Source of the DNA: Acinetobacter sp. TGL-Y2
Lineage (GTDB): Bacteria; Pseudomonadota; Gammaproteobacteria; Pseudomonadales; Moraxellaceae
Direction: 5' to 3'
Length of the DNA stretch: 64,000 nt
NCBI RefSeq assembly: GCF_001612555.1
Contig: NZ_CP015110.1
Location: 1,674,001 to 1,738,000 of the forward strand
Part shown: positions 9,127-18,250 of the stretch, piece by piece
How positions within the stretch are numbered: the first letter of the stretch is position 1
Layout: each line of letters starts with the position of its first letter
Notes under the pieces: model-generated
The model's input: only the letters and a program-made list of their open reading frames with translations
Told to the model about the DNA's origin: nothing
The model's database searches: none
Program-made: the position numbers and the translations under genes

Positions 9127-9767
9127 TTGAGGTTTTCTTTATGATTAAAAATCATCTTAATCATTTCCTTTTCTTAAAAACAATAGAACAGTGGTTCCTA
9201 AAGAGGGGGGCTTTATGTAAATTCGCTTCTCTTAAAAGGAGAAGAAATGTTCACGCTCTAACTCGAATTTCGGAGAGCTTTTTTCTTCAAAATAATCGAA
9301 TAAGTGTAGTTTTATGATTAATTAGCCTAAGAGAATTATTTACTCGGCTCAATGGCACGCTGACTCCACCTTCAGAACTGATTTATATTTGGGTTTGAAA
9401 ACTTGAAATCCACGTTTGATAATCCATTTCATATTGGCTTAACAAAACTTAAAATGAAGTTTATAAAGTAGTCAAATGATTGCTATTACGAGTGCTTATA
9501 TCAATGGGCAAGCAGAACCATTGTCTTTATATTTGGATAAAATAGCCTAAGCAAAAAAAAGATTTTTCACCAAAAAAAACTCTCAAATTAAAATAACTGA
9601 TTAAAAAAATAAGTACAAAAATTAATGCAATCCCTTACTGCTCAAAGACAAGCAAATAAAAAATTATAATGCACTAAGTTCTCATTTAAGTTAAAGTCAT
9701 TTTTCAGCGAAATATGCTATAAATTTAGGACAATGAACGCATTATGGTCAGTATTTAAGGAAAAAGA
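9127..9767. other. Long intergenic stretch without a recognisable gene
   Basis: About 640 bp of very A+T-rich DNA. A short frame starting at about 9476 (MIAITSAYINGQAEPLSL) and another fragment near 9354 (LNGTLTPPSEL) look like possible decayed coding debris, but I cannot assign them. The last about 50 bp hold the promoter and an AAGGAAAAAG ribosome site for the next gene. Confidence 0.4.
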
Positions 9768-10574
9768 ATGTCCGCCTATTATTCATTTTTAAACCGCGAA
9801 CAGCATGAAGACGGTAGTATAACTACATTTTATCGCGCTGAAATTCATGCACAAGGTGCATGGAATCCACACGAACAACATATGGCACCTGCTACTGGTA
9901 TTTTATGTCATGAGTTGGAGCTGTTCCAACACAGAGATGATGTTCGTATCGGCAGAATCAGTTTAGATATCTTTGGTTTAATCTCCTTTGGGGATTTTAG
10001 TATTACCACACGAATGATTCGTAAAGGAAAAACTATAGAGCTGATCGAAGCAGAAATGCGCGCGCATGACAAAACCTGTATCGTGGCACGTGCATGGCGA
10101 ATGATGACTCAAGATACATCTGCTATTGCTGGACTTGAAGATCATGCCTTAGAAGGTCCTGAACATATGCCGGTTTGGGAAGGGATGCGAGACTGGCCAG
10201 GCGGCTTTATTCAGAGTATAGAAACACGTGCCGATGCATCTCGCCGAGCAGGAAAAGGCGTGGTATGGATGAAAGGTCTAAATAATATGGTCGAAGGTCA
10301 ACACTGTTCTGACTTTGTCCATATTATGGGATTAGTCGATACTGCAAATGGGATTGTCCCGCGCCAAGATCCGAAAGCCGATTGGGCTTATCCGAATTTG
10401 GACTTACAAATCCATATGCACCGCTTACCTAAAGGAGAATGGCTGGGTATAGATGCGATACAGCAGTATGGTGATGATGGTATTGGGCTTACCAGTGCGG
10501 TGTTACATGATACACAAGGTGCATTTGGGCGTAGCGAACAAATTTTAACCTTGAGACCCTTATCCCCAGCTTAA
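9768..10574 (+). CDS. Thioesterase-family protein (double hotdog, TesB-like)
   Basis: A 268-residue cytoplasmic protein that resembles the acyl-CoA thioesterase-like family (4HBT_3 type), with two hotdog halves. Recognisable parts are MAPATGILCHELELF in the first half and the DFVHIMGLVDTANGI and DLQIHMHRLPKGEWLG segments in the second. Substrate is not predictable. It stands alone between two terminators. Confidence 0.7.
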   Translation: MSAYYSFLNREQHEDGSITTFYRAEIHAQGAWNPHEQHMAPATGILCHELELFQHRDDVRIGRISLDIFGLISFGDFSITTRMIRKGKTIELIEAEMRAHDKTCIVARAWRMMTQDTSAIAGLEDHALEGPEHMPVWEGMRDWPGGFIQSIETRADASRRAGKGVVWMKGLNNMVEGQHCSDFVHIMGLVDTANGIVPRQDPKADWAYPNLDLQIHMHRLPKGEWLGIDAIQQYGDDGIGLTSAVLHDTQGAFGRSEQILTLRPLSPA

Positions 10575-10618
10575 GTTAAATAAAACACTCAAGCTATGAG
10601 ATGTTTGATTTGATAAAC

Positions 10619-10650
10619 AAAAAAAGGAAAACATCATTTTTCCTTTTTTT
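10619..10650 (+). terminator. Intrinsic terminator after the thioesterase gene
   Basis: An A-rich arm containing AAGGAAAA pairs with TTTTCCTTTTTTT around the loop CATCA, ending in a T-run, 45 bp after the stop codon. Confidence 0.85.
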
Positions 10651-10818
10651 GTCTAGATGGATCATTTCTTCGCCAATATCGCCCATATCTTTTTATACAT
10701 TTTTCTTTGTTCAGTTTATTCAAGCTGACTCCAGCGCTTAAAACCGTCAAAACGCTGAATTGAGCATCAGACACAAGTCTAAGTTTCATGTAAAATTGCC
10801 CTTGACAGGAATCGAAGC

Positions 10819-12186
10819 ATGAATAAAGAAACCTATAAACTCGGACAGGGACTTTCCAACCGTCATATTACGATGATCAGTATTGGGGGTGTCATTGGTG
10901 CAGGGCTTTTTGTAGGCTCATCTGCAGCCATTGCTAAGGCGGGACCTGCGGCAGTACTGGCCTATATCATAACCAGTATTTTGGTGTTTTTAGTTATGCG
11001 GATGTTGAGTGAAATGGCAGTGATGCAACCCGACACCGGCTCATTTTCAACCTATGCAAGAAAAGCGATTGGCCCTTGGGCAGGTTTTAGCATTGGTTGG
11101 TTGTATTGGTGGTTTTGGGTCCTAGTGATCCCCATTGAAGCAATTGCAGGTGCTGAAATATTATATGCATGGTTTCCACAGTTGCCCAGTGCCGTCTATG
11201 CATTGGCTTTTATTGTCCTTTTAAGTTCAGCCAATTTTTCCAGTACCAAAAGTTTTGGTGAGTTTGAGTTTTGGTTTGCGCTGGTCAAAGTCCTGGCAAT
11301 TGTCAGTTTTATTGTGATTGGCACATTGGCCGTATTCGGACTCTGGCCTTTGGCGCAAGACGTCAGTGGCATAGCCAACCTGTATGCCAATGGCAGTTTT
11401 ATGCCCAATGGTGCGGGCAGTGTCCTCGCGGCCATTTTGATTACGGCGTTTTCTTTTTTTGGGGTAGAAATTTTATCAATTGCGGCCGCCGAATCTAAAA
11501 ATCCACAAAGCAAGATTAAACGTGCCACCAATTTAGTCCTGTATCGCATTATTTTATTTTTTGTGTTATCGATTTTCCTCACCGTGGCTCTGGTCGATTG
11601 GCGTTCTTCTGAATTACAAAAACTGGGCACTTTTCAATATGTTTTAATGACGCTGAACGTGCCGGGCACCAAACTCATGATTGATACGGTGGTCTTTATT
11701 GCCGTGGCAAGTTGTATGAATGCTGCCGTGTATACCTCATCGCGTATGCTCTACGCTTTAGGTTCCCGTCAAGAAGCCCCGCATTTAGTGACTCAATTGA
11801 CTTCAAACGGCGTACCCACGTATGCAGTTTCTGCATCGACTTTGGTAGGTCTCATCTGTTGTGTGGTGAATTATGTATTTCCGGGGCATGTCTTTGGCTT
11901 TTTACTCTCTACCACTGGGGCAATTGCGCTACTGGTTTATTTGGTCATTGCCTTTTCCCAGTTAATTTTAAGAAAAAAACTGGAGCAGCAGGGTGTAGAG
12001 ATTCCTTTTAAGATGTGGTTATTTCCATGGCTGACGTGGGCTGTGATTTTGACCATTGTCAGTGTCTTGGGATATATGTTTTTTTCGCCCAGTTATCGTT
12101 ATGAAACCACACTGTCTTTGGGTGTGACAGTGCTGGTGATCATTTGCGGCATTAGGGTGACTTCAAAGCAGAAGCATACAGATTAA
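10819..12186 (+). CDS. APC-family amino-acid permease (GabP/AroP-like)
   Basis: A 455-residue inner-membrane protein with about 12 predicted helices. The first helix carries the consensus SIGGVIGAGLFVGSSAAIAKAGP of the amino-acid transporter subfamily. Similarity points to proton-coupled uptake of GABA or a related amino acid, but specificity is not readable. It is monocistronic, with a 244-bp upstream gap that includes the previous terminator. Confidence 0.82.
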   Translation: MNKETYKLGQGLSNRHITMISIGGVIGAGLFVGSSAAIAKAGPAAVLAYIITSILVFLVMRMLSEMAVMQPDTGSFSTYARKAIGPWAGFSIGWLYWWFWVLVIPIEAIAGAEILYAWFPQLPSAVYALAFIVLLSSANFSSTKSFGEFEFWFALVKVLAIVSFIVIGTLAVFGLWPLAQDVSGIANLYANGSFMPNGAGSVLAAILITAFSFFGVEILSIAAAESKNPQSKIKRATNLVLYRIILFFVLSIFLTVALVDWRSSELQKLGTFQYVLMTLNVPGTKLMIDTVVFIAVASCMNAAVYTSSRMLYALGSRQEAPHLVTQLTSNGVPTYAVSASTLVGLICCVVNYVFPGHVFGFLLSTTGAIALLVYLVIAFSQLILRKKLEQQGVEIPFKMWLFPWLTWAVILTIVSVLGYMFFSPSYRYETTLSLGVTVLVIICGIRVTSKQKHTD

Positions 12187-12499
12187 GTTTCTATGTCATC
12201 TAAATTTTGGATTATCAATGAATGATGTCGTTCATTTTTAAAGTTTCTAGGGAAATTCAATCCATACACAATACAATTTTCAGTCATTATCCTAAATGAA
12301 TGAGAAATACAGACAAAAGTGATCATCTTGAGTAAATAGCTTTATAATAGCGCCCAACTTTAATCGCATATTCGTCAGCATTTTATTGACGATGCTTCTA
12401 GTCTCTCTTTTTTAAGTCTATTTCTGCTTGATTCGGCTTATATGTTTATTTAAATCTTGTGTCATTCGTTATGAAGCATAAGCACAATGAGGTTCCCGC
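12187..12499. other. 313-bp upstream region of the OsmC-YcaO gene
   Basis: No coding frame seen. A TATAAT hexamer at 12343-12348 is a plausible -10 element for the downstream gene, without a good -35 at the ideal distance. A GAGG ribosome site lies just before ATG 12500. Confidence 0.35.
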
Positions 12500-14704
12500 A
12501 TGGAAATCAAAGTCAATTATCTGGACAACCTTAGACAGGAAGCCAAGTTCGACGACTTCACGGTCATTGCTGACCAACCGATTCGCTATAAAGGCGATGG
12601 TTCTGCGCCAGGCCCGTTTGACTATTTTCTTGCTTCATCTGCGCTTTGCGCAGCTTACTTTGTTAAGGTGTATTGTGCTACGCGTGATATTCCAACGGAT
12701 AATATTCGTCTATCACAAAATAATATTGTCGATCCTGAAAATCGCTATAAACAAATTTTTAAGATTCAAGTCGAATTACCTGCCGATATTTCTGAAAAAG
12801 ACCGCCAAGGTATTTTGCGTTCAATCGACCGCTGCACGGTTAAAAAAGTCATCCAAACCGGTCCAGAATTTATTATTGAAGAAGTTGAAAGTATTGATGC
12901 AGATGCTCAAGCTCTGCTAATGCCCAGTTTGACCTCGGAAAATAGTACATTTATTGCGGGTAAAGATCTGCCTTTAGAACAAACCATTGTCAATATGTCA
13001 GAAATTTTGGCAGGTCTGGGCATGAAGATCGAAATTGCGTCATGGCGTAATATTGTTCCAAATGTGTGGTCACTGCATATTCGTGATGCACAGTCTCCAA
13101 TGTGCTTTACCAATGGTAAAGGCTCAACCAAAGAAAGCGCTTTGGCGTCAGCACTGGGTGAATTCATTGAACGTTTGAACTGTAATTTCTTCTATAACGA
13201 TCAGTTTTGGGGTGAAGAGATTGCTCATGCGGAATTTGTGCATTATCCAGATGAAAAATGGTTTCAACCTGGGCCAAAAGGCGAACTTCCGACAGAAATT
13301 TTAGATGAATACACCTTAGATATTTATAACCCAGATGATGAGTTACTCGGTACGCATCTATTTGACACCAACTCAGGTAATACTGAGCGTGGTATTTGCT
13401 CATTGCCATTTGTCCGTCAGTCAGATGGTGAAACGGTGTATTTCCCATCCAATCTGATTGAAAACTTGTATTTAAGTAATGGCATGAGTGCAGGCAACAC
13501 CTTAGCTGAAGCACAAGTACAATGTTTATCTGAAATTTTTGAGCGTGCGGTGAAACGTGAAATTTTAGAAGGTGAGATTGCACTTCCAGATGTGCCAGAA
13601 GAGGTTTTGGCCCAGTATCCAAGCATTGTGGCAGGCATTCAAGGTTTGGAAGAGCAAGGTTTCCCTGTACTGGTCAAAGACGCCTCTTTAGGGGGGCAGT
13701 ACCCAGTTATGTGTGTGACGCTGATGAACCCACGTACAGGTGGTGTCTTTGCATCCTTTGGTGCGCATCCAAAACTGGAAGTGGCCTTAGAGCGCAGTCT
13801 CACTGAATTACTGCAAGGTCGTAGCTTTGAAGGTCTGAATGATTTACCACGCCCAACCTTTGAAAGCCATGCGTTGACAGAGCCGAATAACTATGTTGAG
13901 CACTTTATCGATTCAAGTGGTGTGGTGTCATGGCGCTTCTTTAGTGCCAAAGCGGATCATGACTTTGTTGAATGGGATTTTTCAGCACACGGCGAAAACG
14001 CGAACAAAGTAGAAGCGGACACCTTGTTTAGTATTCTTAAAGACATGGGCAAAGATGTTTATATGGCGGTTTATGAGCACTTAGGTGCAACGGCATGTCG
14101 TATTTTGGTGCCGGGTTATTCTGAAATTTATTTAGTTGAAGATTTGGTGTGGGATAATACCAACAAAGCTTTGCCATTTCGTAAAGACATTTTAAATCTG
14201 CATCGTTTAGATGAAGATGAACTACAAGCCTTGGTTGAGCGTTTAGAAGAATGCGATTCTGATGACTATACAGACATTACGACGCTCATCGGGGTTGAGT
14301 TTGATGACAACACGGTCTGGGGTCAGCTCACGATACTAGAGTTAAAGCTACAAATTTATTTGGCTTTACAGCAGTTTGAAGAAGTCAAAGATTTGGTTGA
14401 GGCCTTTTTACAGTACAACACCAATACCGTGGAACGTGGCTTGTTTTATCAGTGCTTAAATGTGGTGCTTGAAGTCACCTTAGATGACGATATGGAACTT
14501 GCAGACTATGCGCATAATTTCCGTCGTATGTTTGGTGATGAACGTATGGATGTGGCGCTGGGTTCAGTTGAAGGAACAGTACGCTTCTATGGCTTAACAG
14601 AAACCAGTATGAAGCTTGAAGGCTTAGACCGTCATTTACGGTTAATTGACAGTTATAAGAAACTGCATGCTGCACGCGCTAAGTTTGTTGCACTAAAAGA
14701 TTGA
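12500..14704 (+). CDS. OsmC domain / YcaO domain fusion protein
   Basis: A 734-residue protein. Residues about 1-140 form an OsmC-like peroxiredoxin-type domain. Residues about 190-560 form a YcaO ATP-dependent cyclodehydratase-type domain with the ATP-binding patterns SALGEFIERLN and ALSEIFERAVK-like segments. A helical C-terminal tail follows. E. coli YcaO (about 586 residues) lacks the OsmC part and is linked to beta-methylthiolation of ribosomal protein S12 with RimO. The same role is plausible here but not shown. No peptide precursor is adjacent, so a RiPP role is unlikely. Confidence 0.85.
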   Translation: MEIKVNYLDNLRQEAKFDDFTVIADQPIRYKGDGSAPGPFDYFLASSALCAAYFVKVYCATRDIPTDNIRLSQNNIVDPENRYKQIFKIQVELPADISEKDRQGILRSIDRCTVKKVIQTGPEFIIEEVESIDADAQALLMPSLTSENSTFIAGKDLPLEQTIVNMSEILAGLGMKIEIASWRNIVPNVWSLHIRDAQSPMCFTNGKGSTKESALASALGEFIERLNCNFFYNDQFWGEEIAHAEFVHYPDEKWFQPGPKGELPTEILDEYTLDIYNPDDELLGTHLFDTNSGNTERGICSLPFVRQSDGETVYFPSNLIENLYLSNGMSAGNTLAEAQVQCLSEIFERAVKREILEGEIALPDVPEEVLAQYPSIVAGIQGLEEQGFPVLVKDASLGGQYPVMCVTLMNPRTGGVFASFGAHPKLEVALERSLTELLQGRSFEGLNDLPRPTFESHALTEPNNYVEHFIDSSGVVSWRFFSAKADHDFVEWDFSAHGENANKVEADTLFSILKDMGKDVYMAVYEHLGATACRILVPGYSEIYLVEDLVWDNTNKALPFRKDILNLHRLDEDELQALVERLEECDSDDYTDITTLIGVEFDDNTVWGQLTILELKLQIYLALQQFEEVKDLVEAFLQYNTNTVERGLFYQCLNVVLEVTLDDDMELADYAHNFRRMFGDERMDVALGSVEGTVRFYGLTETSMKLEGLDRHLRLIDSYKKLHAARAKFVALKD

Positions 14705-14764
14705 TCCTTTGAAATAGACTGGATACTTCATCGGGTGATGCGTGTAGGAATTATGCGAATCAAC

Positions 14765-14806
14765 AAACGTAAAAGGCTTACTCTGCGGAGTAAGCCTTTT
14801 ACGTTT
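14765..14806. terminator. Bidirectional terminator with 19-bp perfect stem
   Basis: Arms 14765-14783 and 14788-14806 are perfect complements around a TGCG loop, with T-rich sequence inside both arms. It lies between convergent genes (the YcaO fusion and the VOC protein) and can serve both. Confidence 0.9.
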
Positions 14807-14841
14807 GGAAACTCATATGGGTGATGCTAATATTTCATTAA

Positions 14842-15318
14842 TTAGACCAGATCATTCAAACCAAAGTCTTCTAAATTTGGATGAAACAATGCTTCATTGG
14901 TGGCTTCAGCCAGTTCAATAATATAACCTGGCGCAAGTTCCAACCGACCTTGAGCCCCCATGATGTTTGGGGTTCTTTTTTGCAAAATTGGAATGCCGAG
15001 TTGTTCAGCATTTCTATACACGGCTTCAATATCATCCACCACATACATGGTTTTGGTGTGTTGAATAAAATCTGGAAGCTTTTCAAGCTGAGTAGGTTCA
15101 ATCACGACCAATGAGACATTGCCCAGCTTGGAGGTCAAGCCGACCACCATCAGATTAAAATATTCTTCAAGTCGAAATACATACTCAATTTCACCTTTTA
15201 AAATTCGCTGATAATTTCGAATATAGGCATGTTCTTGTCCAGGGTTAAGAAATAATCGCTCATAAGGACCAGATATTAAATGCTTAGCAAATAGGGGGTT
15301 ATGAATGTGATGAGACAT
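14842..15318 (-). CDS. VOC/glyoxalase-fold family protein
   Basis: A 158-residue protein resembling the vicinal-oxygen-chelate superfamily: beta-alpha-beta modules with VSLVVIEPTQLEKLP, MYVVDDIEAVYRNAEQLGIPIL and a closing LELAPGYIIELAE strand. The role is unknown. It lies 41 bp after the SDR gene on the same strand and probably shares its transcript. Metal ligands are not obvious, so it may be a binding protein rather than an enzyme. Confidence 0.6.
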   Translation of the reverse strand: MSHHIHNPLFAKHLISGPYERLFLNPGQEHAYIRNYQRILKGEIEYVFRLEEYFNLMVVGLTSKLGNVSLVVIEPTQLEKLPDFIQHTKTMYVVDDIEAVYRNAEQLGIPILQKRTPNIMGAQGRLELAPGYIIELAEATNEALFHPNLEDFGLNDLV

Positions 15319-15335
15319 GGTTATTTTTCTCCTCT

Positions 15336-15375
15336 GTATTTAATGTAAAGCTAATGTATTTAATGCAAAGCTAAT
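15336..15375. repeat. 20-bp tandem duplication at the 3' end of the SDR gene
   Basis: GTATTTAATGTAAAGCTAAT (15336-15355) is repeated at 15356-15375 with one mismatch. The second copy carries the SDR stop codon and last codons (LALH), the first copy lies just downstream. It looks like a recent slippage duplication without effect on the protein. Confidence 0.85.
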
Positions 15376-16169
15376 GGCTGTACCGTTGGTTTTTCTGCCA
15401 GTGGCATCCCATTTAATAAATAGCCACCATCTGCTGCAACCACTTGACCTGTAACAAAGGACGCCTCACTTGAGCTGAGCCAAATCGCCAAATGTGCAAT
15501 TTCAAGCGGATCTGCACCGCGATGCATAGGGGTCGCTTCTTTAGAGTGTTCGGCAAAATTTGAAATAATGGTTGAAGTTTTGTCTGTCATGGGCGTCAAA
15601 GTATAACCAGGCACCACAACATTGACACGAATGCCTAAACGAGCATATTCCATCGCGACAACTTTACTTAAACCAATTAAACCTGATTTAGACGCTGCAT
15701 AGGCTGCAAGATTCGATGCACCGGTTAAACCACCAATCGATGAGGTATTTACAATTGAACCTGAGCCTTGTTTGAGCATTTGTCGAACTTCAGCGCGCAT
15801 AAGCAAGAAATTACTGGTTAGATTCACACTGATAATATTGTCCCAATCTTTAAGCTCAGCATTGACAATCGGCGCATGCACACCTGAAATTCCGGCATTG
15901 TTAAATGCAATATCGAGTCGACCGTATTTTTCGACAATGCTGTCAACCAGTGTATTTACGTCCGCTTCAATGCTGACATCCATTTTATAAAATTGAATAT
16001 CAAGATTTAAATTTTGAATCTCTTGCTCAAGTTCTTTGGGAATGCTTCGTGCTGCGCCAATCACTCGCGCGCCACGTTTGGCATACTCGATTGCCGCTGC
16101 CTTACCAATACCTGAACTTGCACCTGTGACCAGTACTACTTGATCTTTAAATTGAGTTGAATTCGTCAT
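15360..16169 (-). CDS. Short-chain dehydrogenase/reductase
   Basis: A 269-residue classical SDR. It has the NAD(P) motif TGASSGIG (about 15-22), the NNAG motif in AFNNAGISG, the catalytic Ser in NTSSIGG, and YAASK with catalytic Tyr and Lys. The C-terminal VVAADGGYLLNG matches the glucose/cyclohexanol dehydrogenase-like branch. Substrate unknown. It is in a leftward set with the SMP-30 lactonase-like gene and an oxidoreductase gene, suggesting a small catabolic pathway. Confidence 0.85.
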   Translation of the reverse strand: MTNSTQFKDQVVLVTGASSGIGKAAAIEYAKRGARVIGAARSIPKELEQEIQNLNLDIQFYKMDVSIEADVNTLVDSIVEKYGRLDIAFNNAGISGVHAPIVNAELKDWDNIISVNLTSNFLLMRAEVRQMLKQGSGSIVNTSSIGGLTGASNLAAYAASKSGLIGLSKVVAMEYARLGIRVNVVVPGYTLTPMTDKTSTIISNFAEHSKEATPMHRGADPLEIAHLAIWLSSSEASFVTGQVVAADGGYLLNGMPLAEKPTVQPLALH

Positions 16170-16277
16170 TTTTATATACCTCTGGGTTTGATATTTTTAT
16201 CCTTCCACCTACAATTTTTCAGCAGGTTTGGAAAATGGAAACTAAGTCGAATTGAGATAAATCGACATAAACTGAAA

Positions 16278-17192
16278 TTACAGTGAATCCGCATGATGCA
16301 GTTTTAAACCGGCGTATGGCCAATCGGCTTTGTATAAGCGCCCTGTACCTGATGCTGTAATAAAAGCAGTTTTTAAATCCGAGCCGCCAAAACAAATATT
16401 GGTGACAGTAGGATCTTTTAAAGGAACCTCTACAAACCCAAGGATTTCACCTTGGGGTGAAATACTGGTAATACCACCTTTAGGCATTGTTGCGACATGC
16501 ACATTGCCTTCAGCATCGATTGCGAGTGAATCTAAGAAGCTAAAATCGCCTAAACCCACCAATAAATGTGCCCCGTGTCCAGACAGATCAAGCTGGCCTG
16601 GTGCAGTAATGTCCCACCACCAAATACGCCCCGTAATGGTTTCAGAAACATATATCCGCGTGCCATCGGGTGAAAGTCCAACACCGTTTGGGGTAAATAA
16701 AGGCGATACAAGACGCTCGACATGACTTCCATCTAAACGTCCATAACTCAAAGCACCTAAATCCATGGCATGTTCACGGCGTTGTCCGTGATCTGTAAAA
16801 TAAAAGCCGCCTAAACCATCCATGACAATGTCATTGGGTGCAAGAATAGGACCGTCTGCATAATCGGTATATAAGTCTTTGACTTCACCAAGGGGTGAAA
16901 TCGTTTGAATACGCCCCCCTATAAAATCTGAGGGCTGCGGTCCGGGTGCGATCAAACCGTCTTTTTCTTCCCAAGACATGCCGCCATTATTGGCGATATA
17001 GATCATACCGTTTGGGCCTAATGCTGCACCATTTGGAGCACCTTCAACTTGGGCAATCACTTCTGAATGAAAATCTGGATACAGACGTTTTAAACTTTTA
17101 CCTTTCAGCTCAACCACGATAACTGAACCATCTTGTAGTGCGATCGGGCCTTCTGGAAAGTCTAAATGTTCAGCAAATACTTCAAATTTCAT
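16278..17192 (-). CDS. SMP-30/gluconolactonase-family protein
   Basis: A 304-residue six-bladed propeller protein of the SMP-30/LRE family. Recognisable parts are FPEGPIAL at the start, GAALGPNGMIYIANNGG, LAPNDIVMDGLGGFYFTDHG and the SPDGTRIYVSETITGRIW blade. Such enzymes hydrolyse lactones using a divalent metal. With the neighbouring SDR it could open a lactone formed by dehydrogenation, which is inference from context. No signal peptide is seen. Confidence 0.8.
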   Translation of the reverse strand: MKFEVFAEHLDFPEGPIALQDGSVIVVELKGKSLKRLYPDFHSEVIAQVEGAPNGAALGPNGMIYIANNGGMSWEEKDGLIAPGPQPSDFIGGRIQTISPLGEVKDLYTDYADGPILAPNDIVMDGLGGFYFTDHGQRREHAMDLGALSYGRLDGSHVERLVSPLFTPNGVGLSPDGTRIYVSETITGRIWWWDITAPGQLDLSGHGAHLLVGLGDFSFLDSLAIDAEGNVHVATMPKGGITSISPQGEILGFVEVPLKDPTVTNICFGGSDLKTAFITASGTGRLYKADWPYAGLKLHHADSL

Positions 17193-17218
17193 AACTTGCT
17201 CCTGATTAAAATGAAGTC

Positions 17219-18121
17219 TTATTCAAAAATCAAAACGCTTTTGCCTTTGGTATGACCCACTAAAATGTCGGTATAGGCTTGCGGGGCTTGATTAAAAGGA
17301 TATTCACGGCTGACAACCCAGCTAAAACGTTGATCTGCAACACGCTCCACGACATATTTCAAATTTGACGGTTCTTTCTTGACCCAAACCGCTCGAATTT
17401 TGCTTGAAGATAAGCGTTTACCTGAGGTAGAGCCCATAAATCCATCTTTTTTTACTGTCGCTAGTGAAGCTTGCGTGGCCTCTTCATTGCCGACCAAATC
17501 AATCGATGCATCGAAAGCATCTGGATGATTTGTTTTAAGTCGTTCAATCAGTCCATCGCCATATACTACTGCGGTTGCTCCCAGAGATTGAATATAATCT
17601 TGGTTTTGAGCCGAGGCAGTGGCTACGACTTTAATTCCTTTTTCAACAGCCAATTGAATGGTGATTGAACCGACGCCACCTGAACCGCCATGTACAAGTA
17701 AGGATTGGACAGGACCAATTTCATCTAAAATGGTCATGGCAGTCTGAGCAACACCTGCTAGAGTTCCTGCAATAGACCATGACATTCGGCTAGGCTTTTT
17801 GACTAAATTACTGATGGGAACATCGATGACACTGGCATGGGTATATGCGCCACCAGAGCCTAAAACTTCATCACCAATGACCCAACCCGTATTTTCTGAA
17901 TTAATCTCTGTAATAACGCCAGCAAACTCTGTACCAAAGGCTTGAGGCATAGGGGAGTGTTTAAATTCACCTGTCATACGGCGTGCATCAATCGGGTTTA
18001 TGCCTGCAGCCTTGACTTGAATTCTGGCCATATCCTTAGGTACAGGCACGAGTTCATGATGGATAAATTCTAAAACATCGGCTTGACCATATTGGCGTGC
18101 CATTAAAATTGAACTTTTCAT
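17219..18121 (-). CDS. NADP-dependent quinone-oxidoreductase-like alcohol dehydrogenase
   Basis: A 300-residue zinc-free MDR-family protein. The N-terminal GroES-like half contains VKAAGINPIDARRMTG and GTEFAGVI, and the nucleotide-binding half contains LLVHGGSGGVGSITIQLA. It probably reduces an enone or quinone with NADPH. It is first in the leftward set and lies head-to-head with a LysR gene across a 129-bp spacer, the usual arrangement for a regulated target. Confidence 0.8.
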   Translation of the reverse strand: MKSSILMARQYGQADVLEFIHHELVPVPKDMARIQVKAAGINPIDARRMTGEFKHSPMPQAFGTEFAGVITEINSENTGWVIGDEVLGSGGAYTHASVIDVPISNLVKKPSRMSWSIAGTLAGVAQTAMTILDEIGPVQSLLVHGGSGGVGSITIQLAVEKGIKVVATASAQNQDYIQSLGATAVVYGDGLIERLKTNHPDAFDASIDLVGNEEATQASLATVKKDGFMGSTSGKRLSSSKIRAVWVKKEPSNLKYVVERVADQRFSWVVSREYPFNQAPQAYTDILVGHTKGKSVLIFE

Positions 18122-18148
18122 ATCGATCTGCTTTTCGACTTATCTATG

Positions 18149-18171
18149 GAATATTTGTATTATGAATATTC
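18149..18171. promoter_or_regulatory. Candidate LysR operator between divergent genes
   Basis: GAATATT (18149-18155) and AATATTC (18165-18171) form a perfect inverted repeat with a 9-bp spacer, midway between the divergent oxidoreductase and LysR start codons. Size and position fit a LysR-type recognition site. This is a pattern-based call. Confidence 0.5.
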
Positions 18172-18250
18172 AAATCAAAAGCAGAAGAGCGTAAAATAAA
18201 TCACATTATTCCAAAAACGATACAATAAGACTGATTGAGAAGAGAGCCAA

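Noticed and set aside
9127..9767. Short frames near 9354 and 9476 as genes
   Set aside because: They are under 30 codons, without ribosome sites or recognisable family; recorded only as possible debris.
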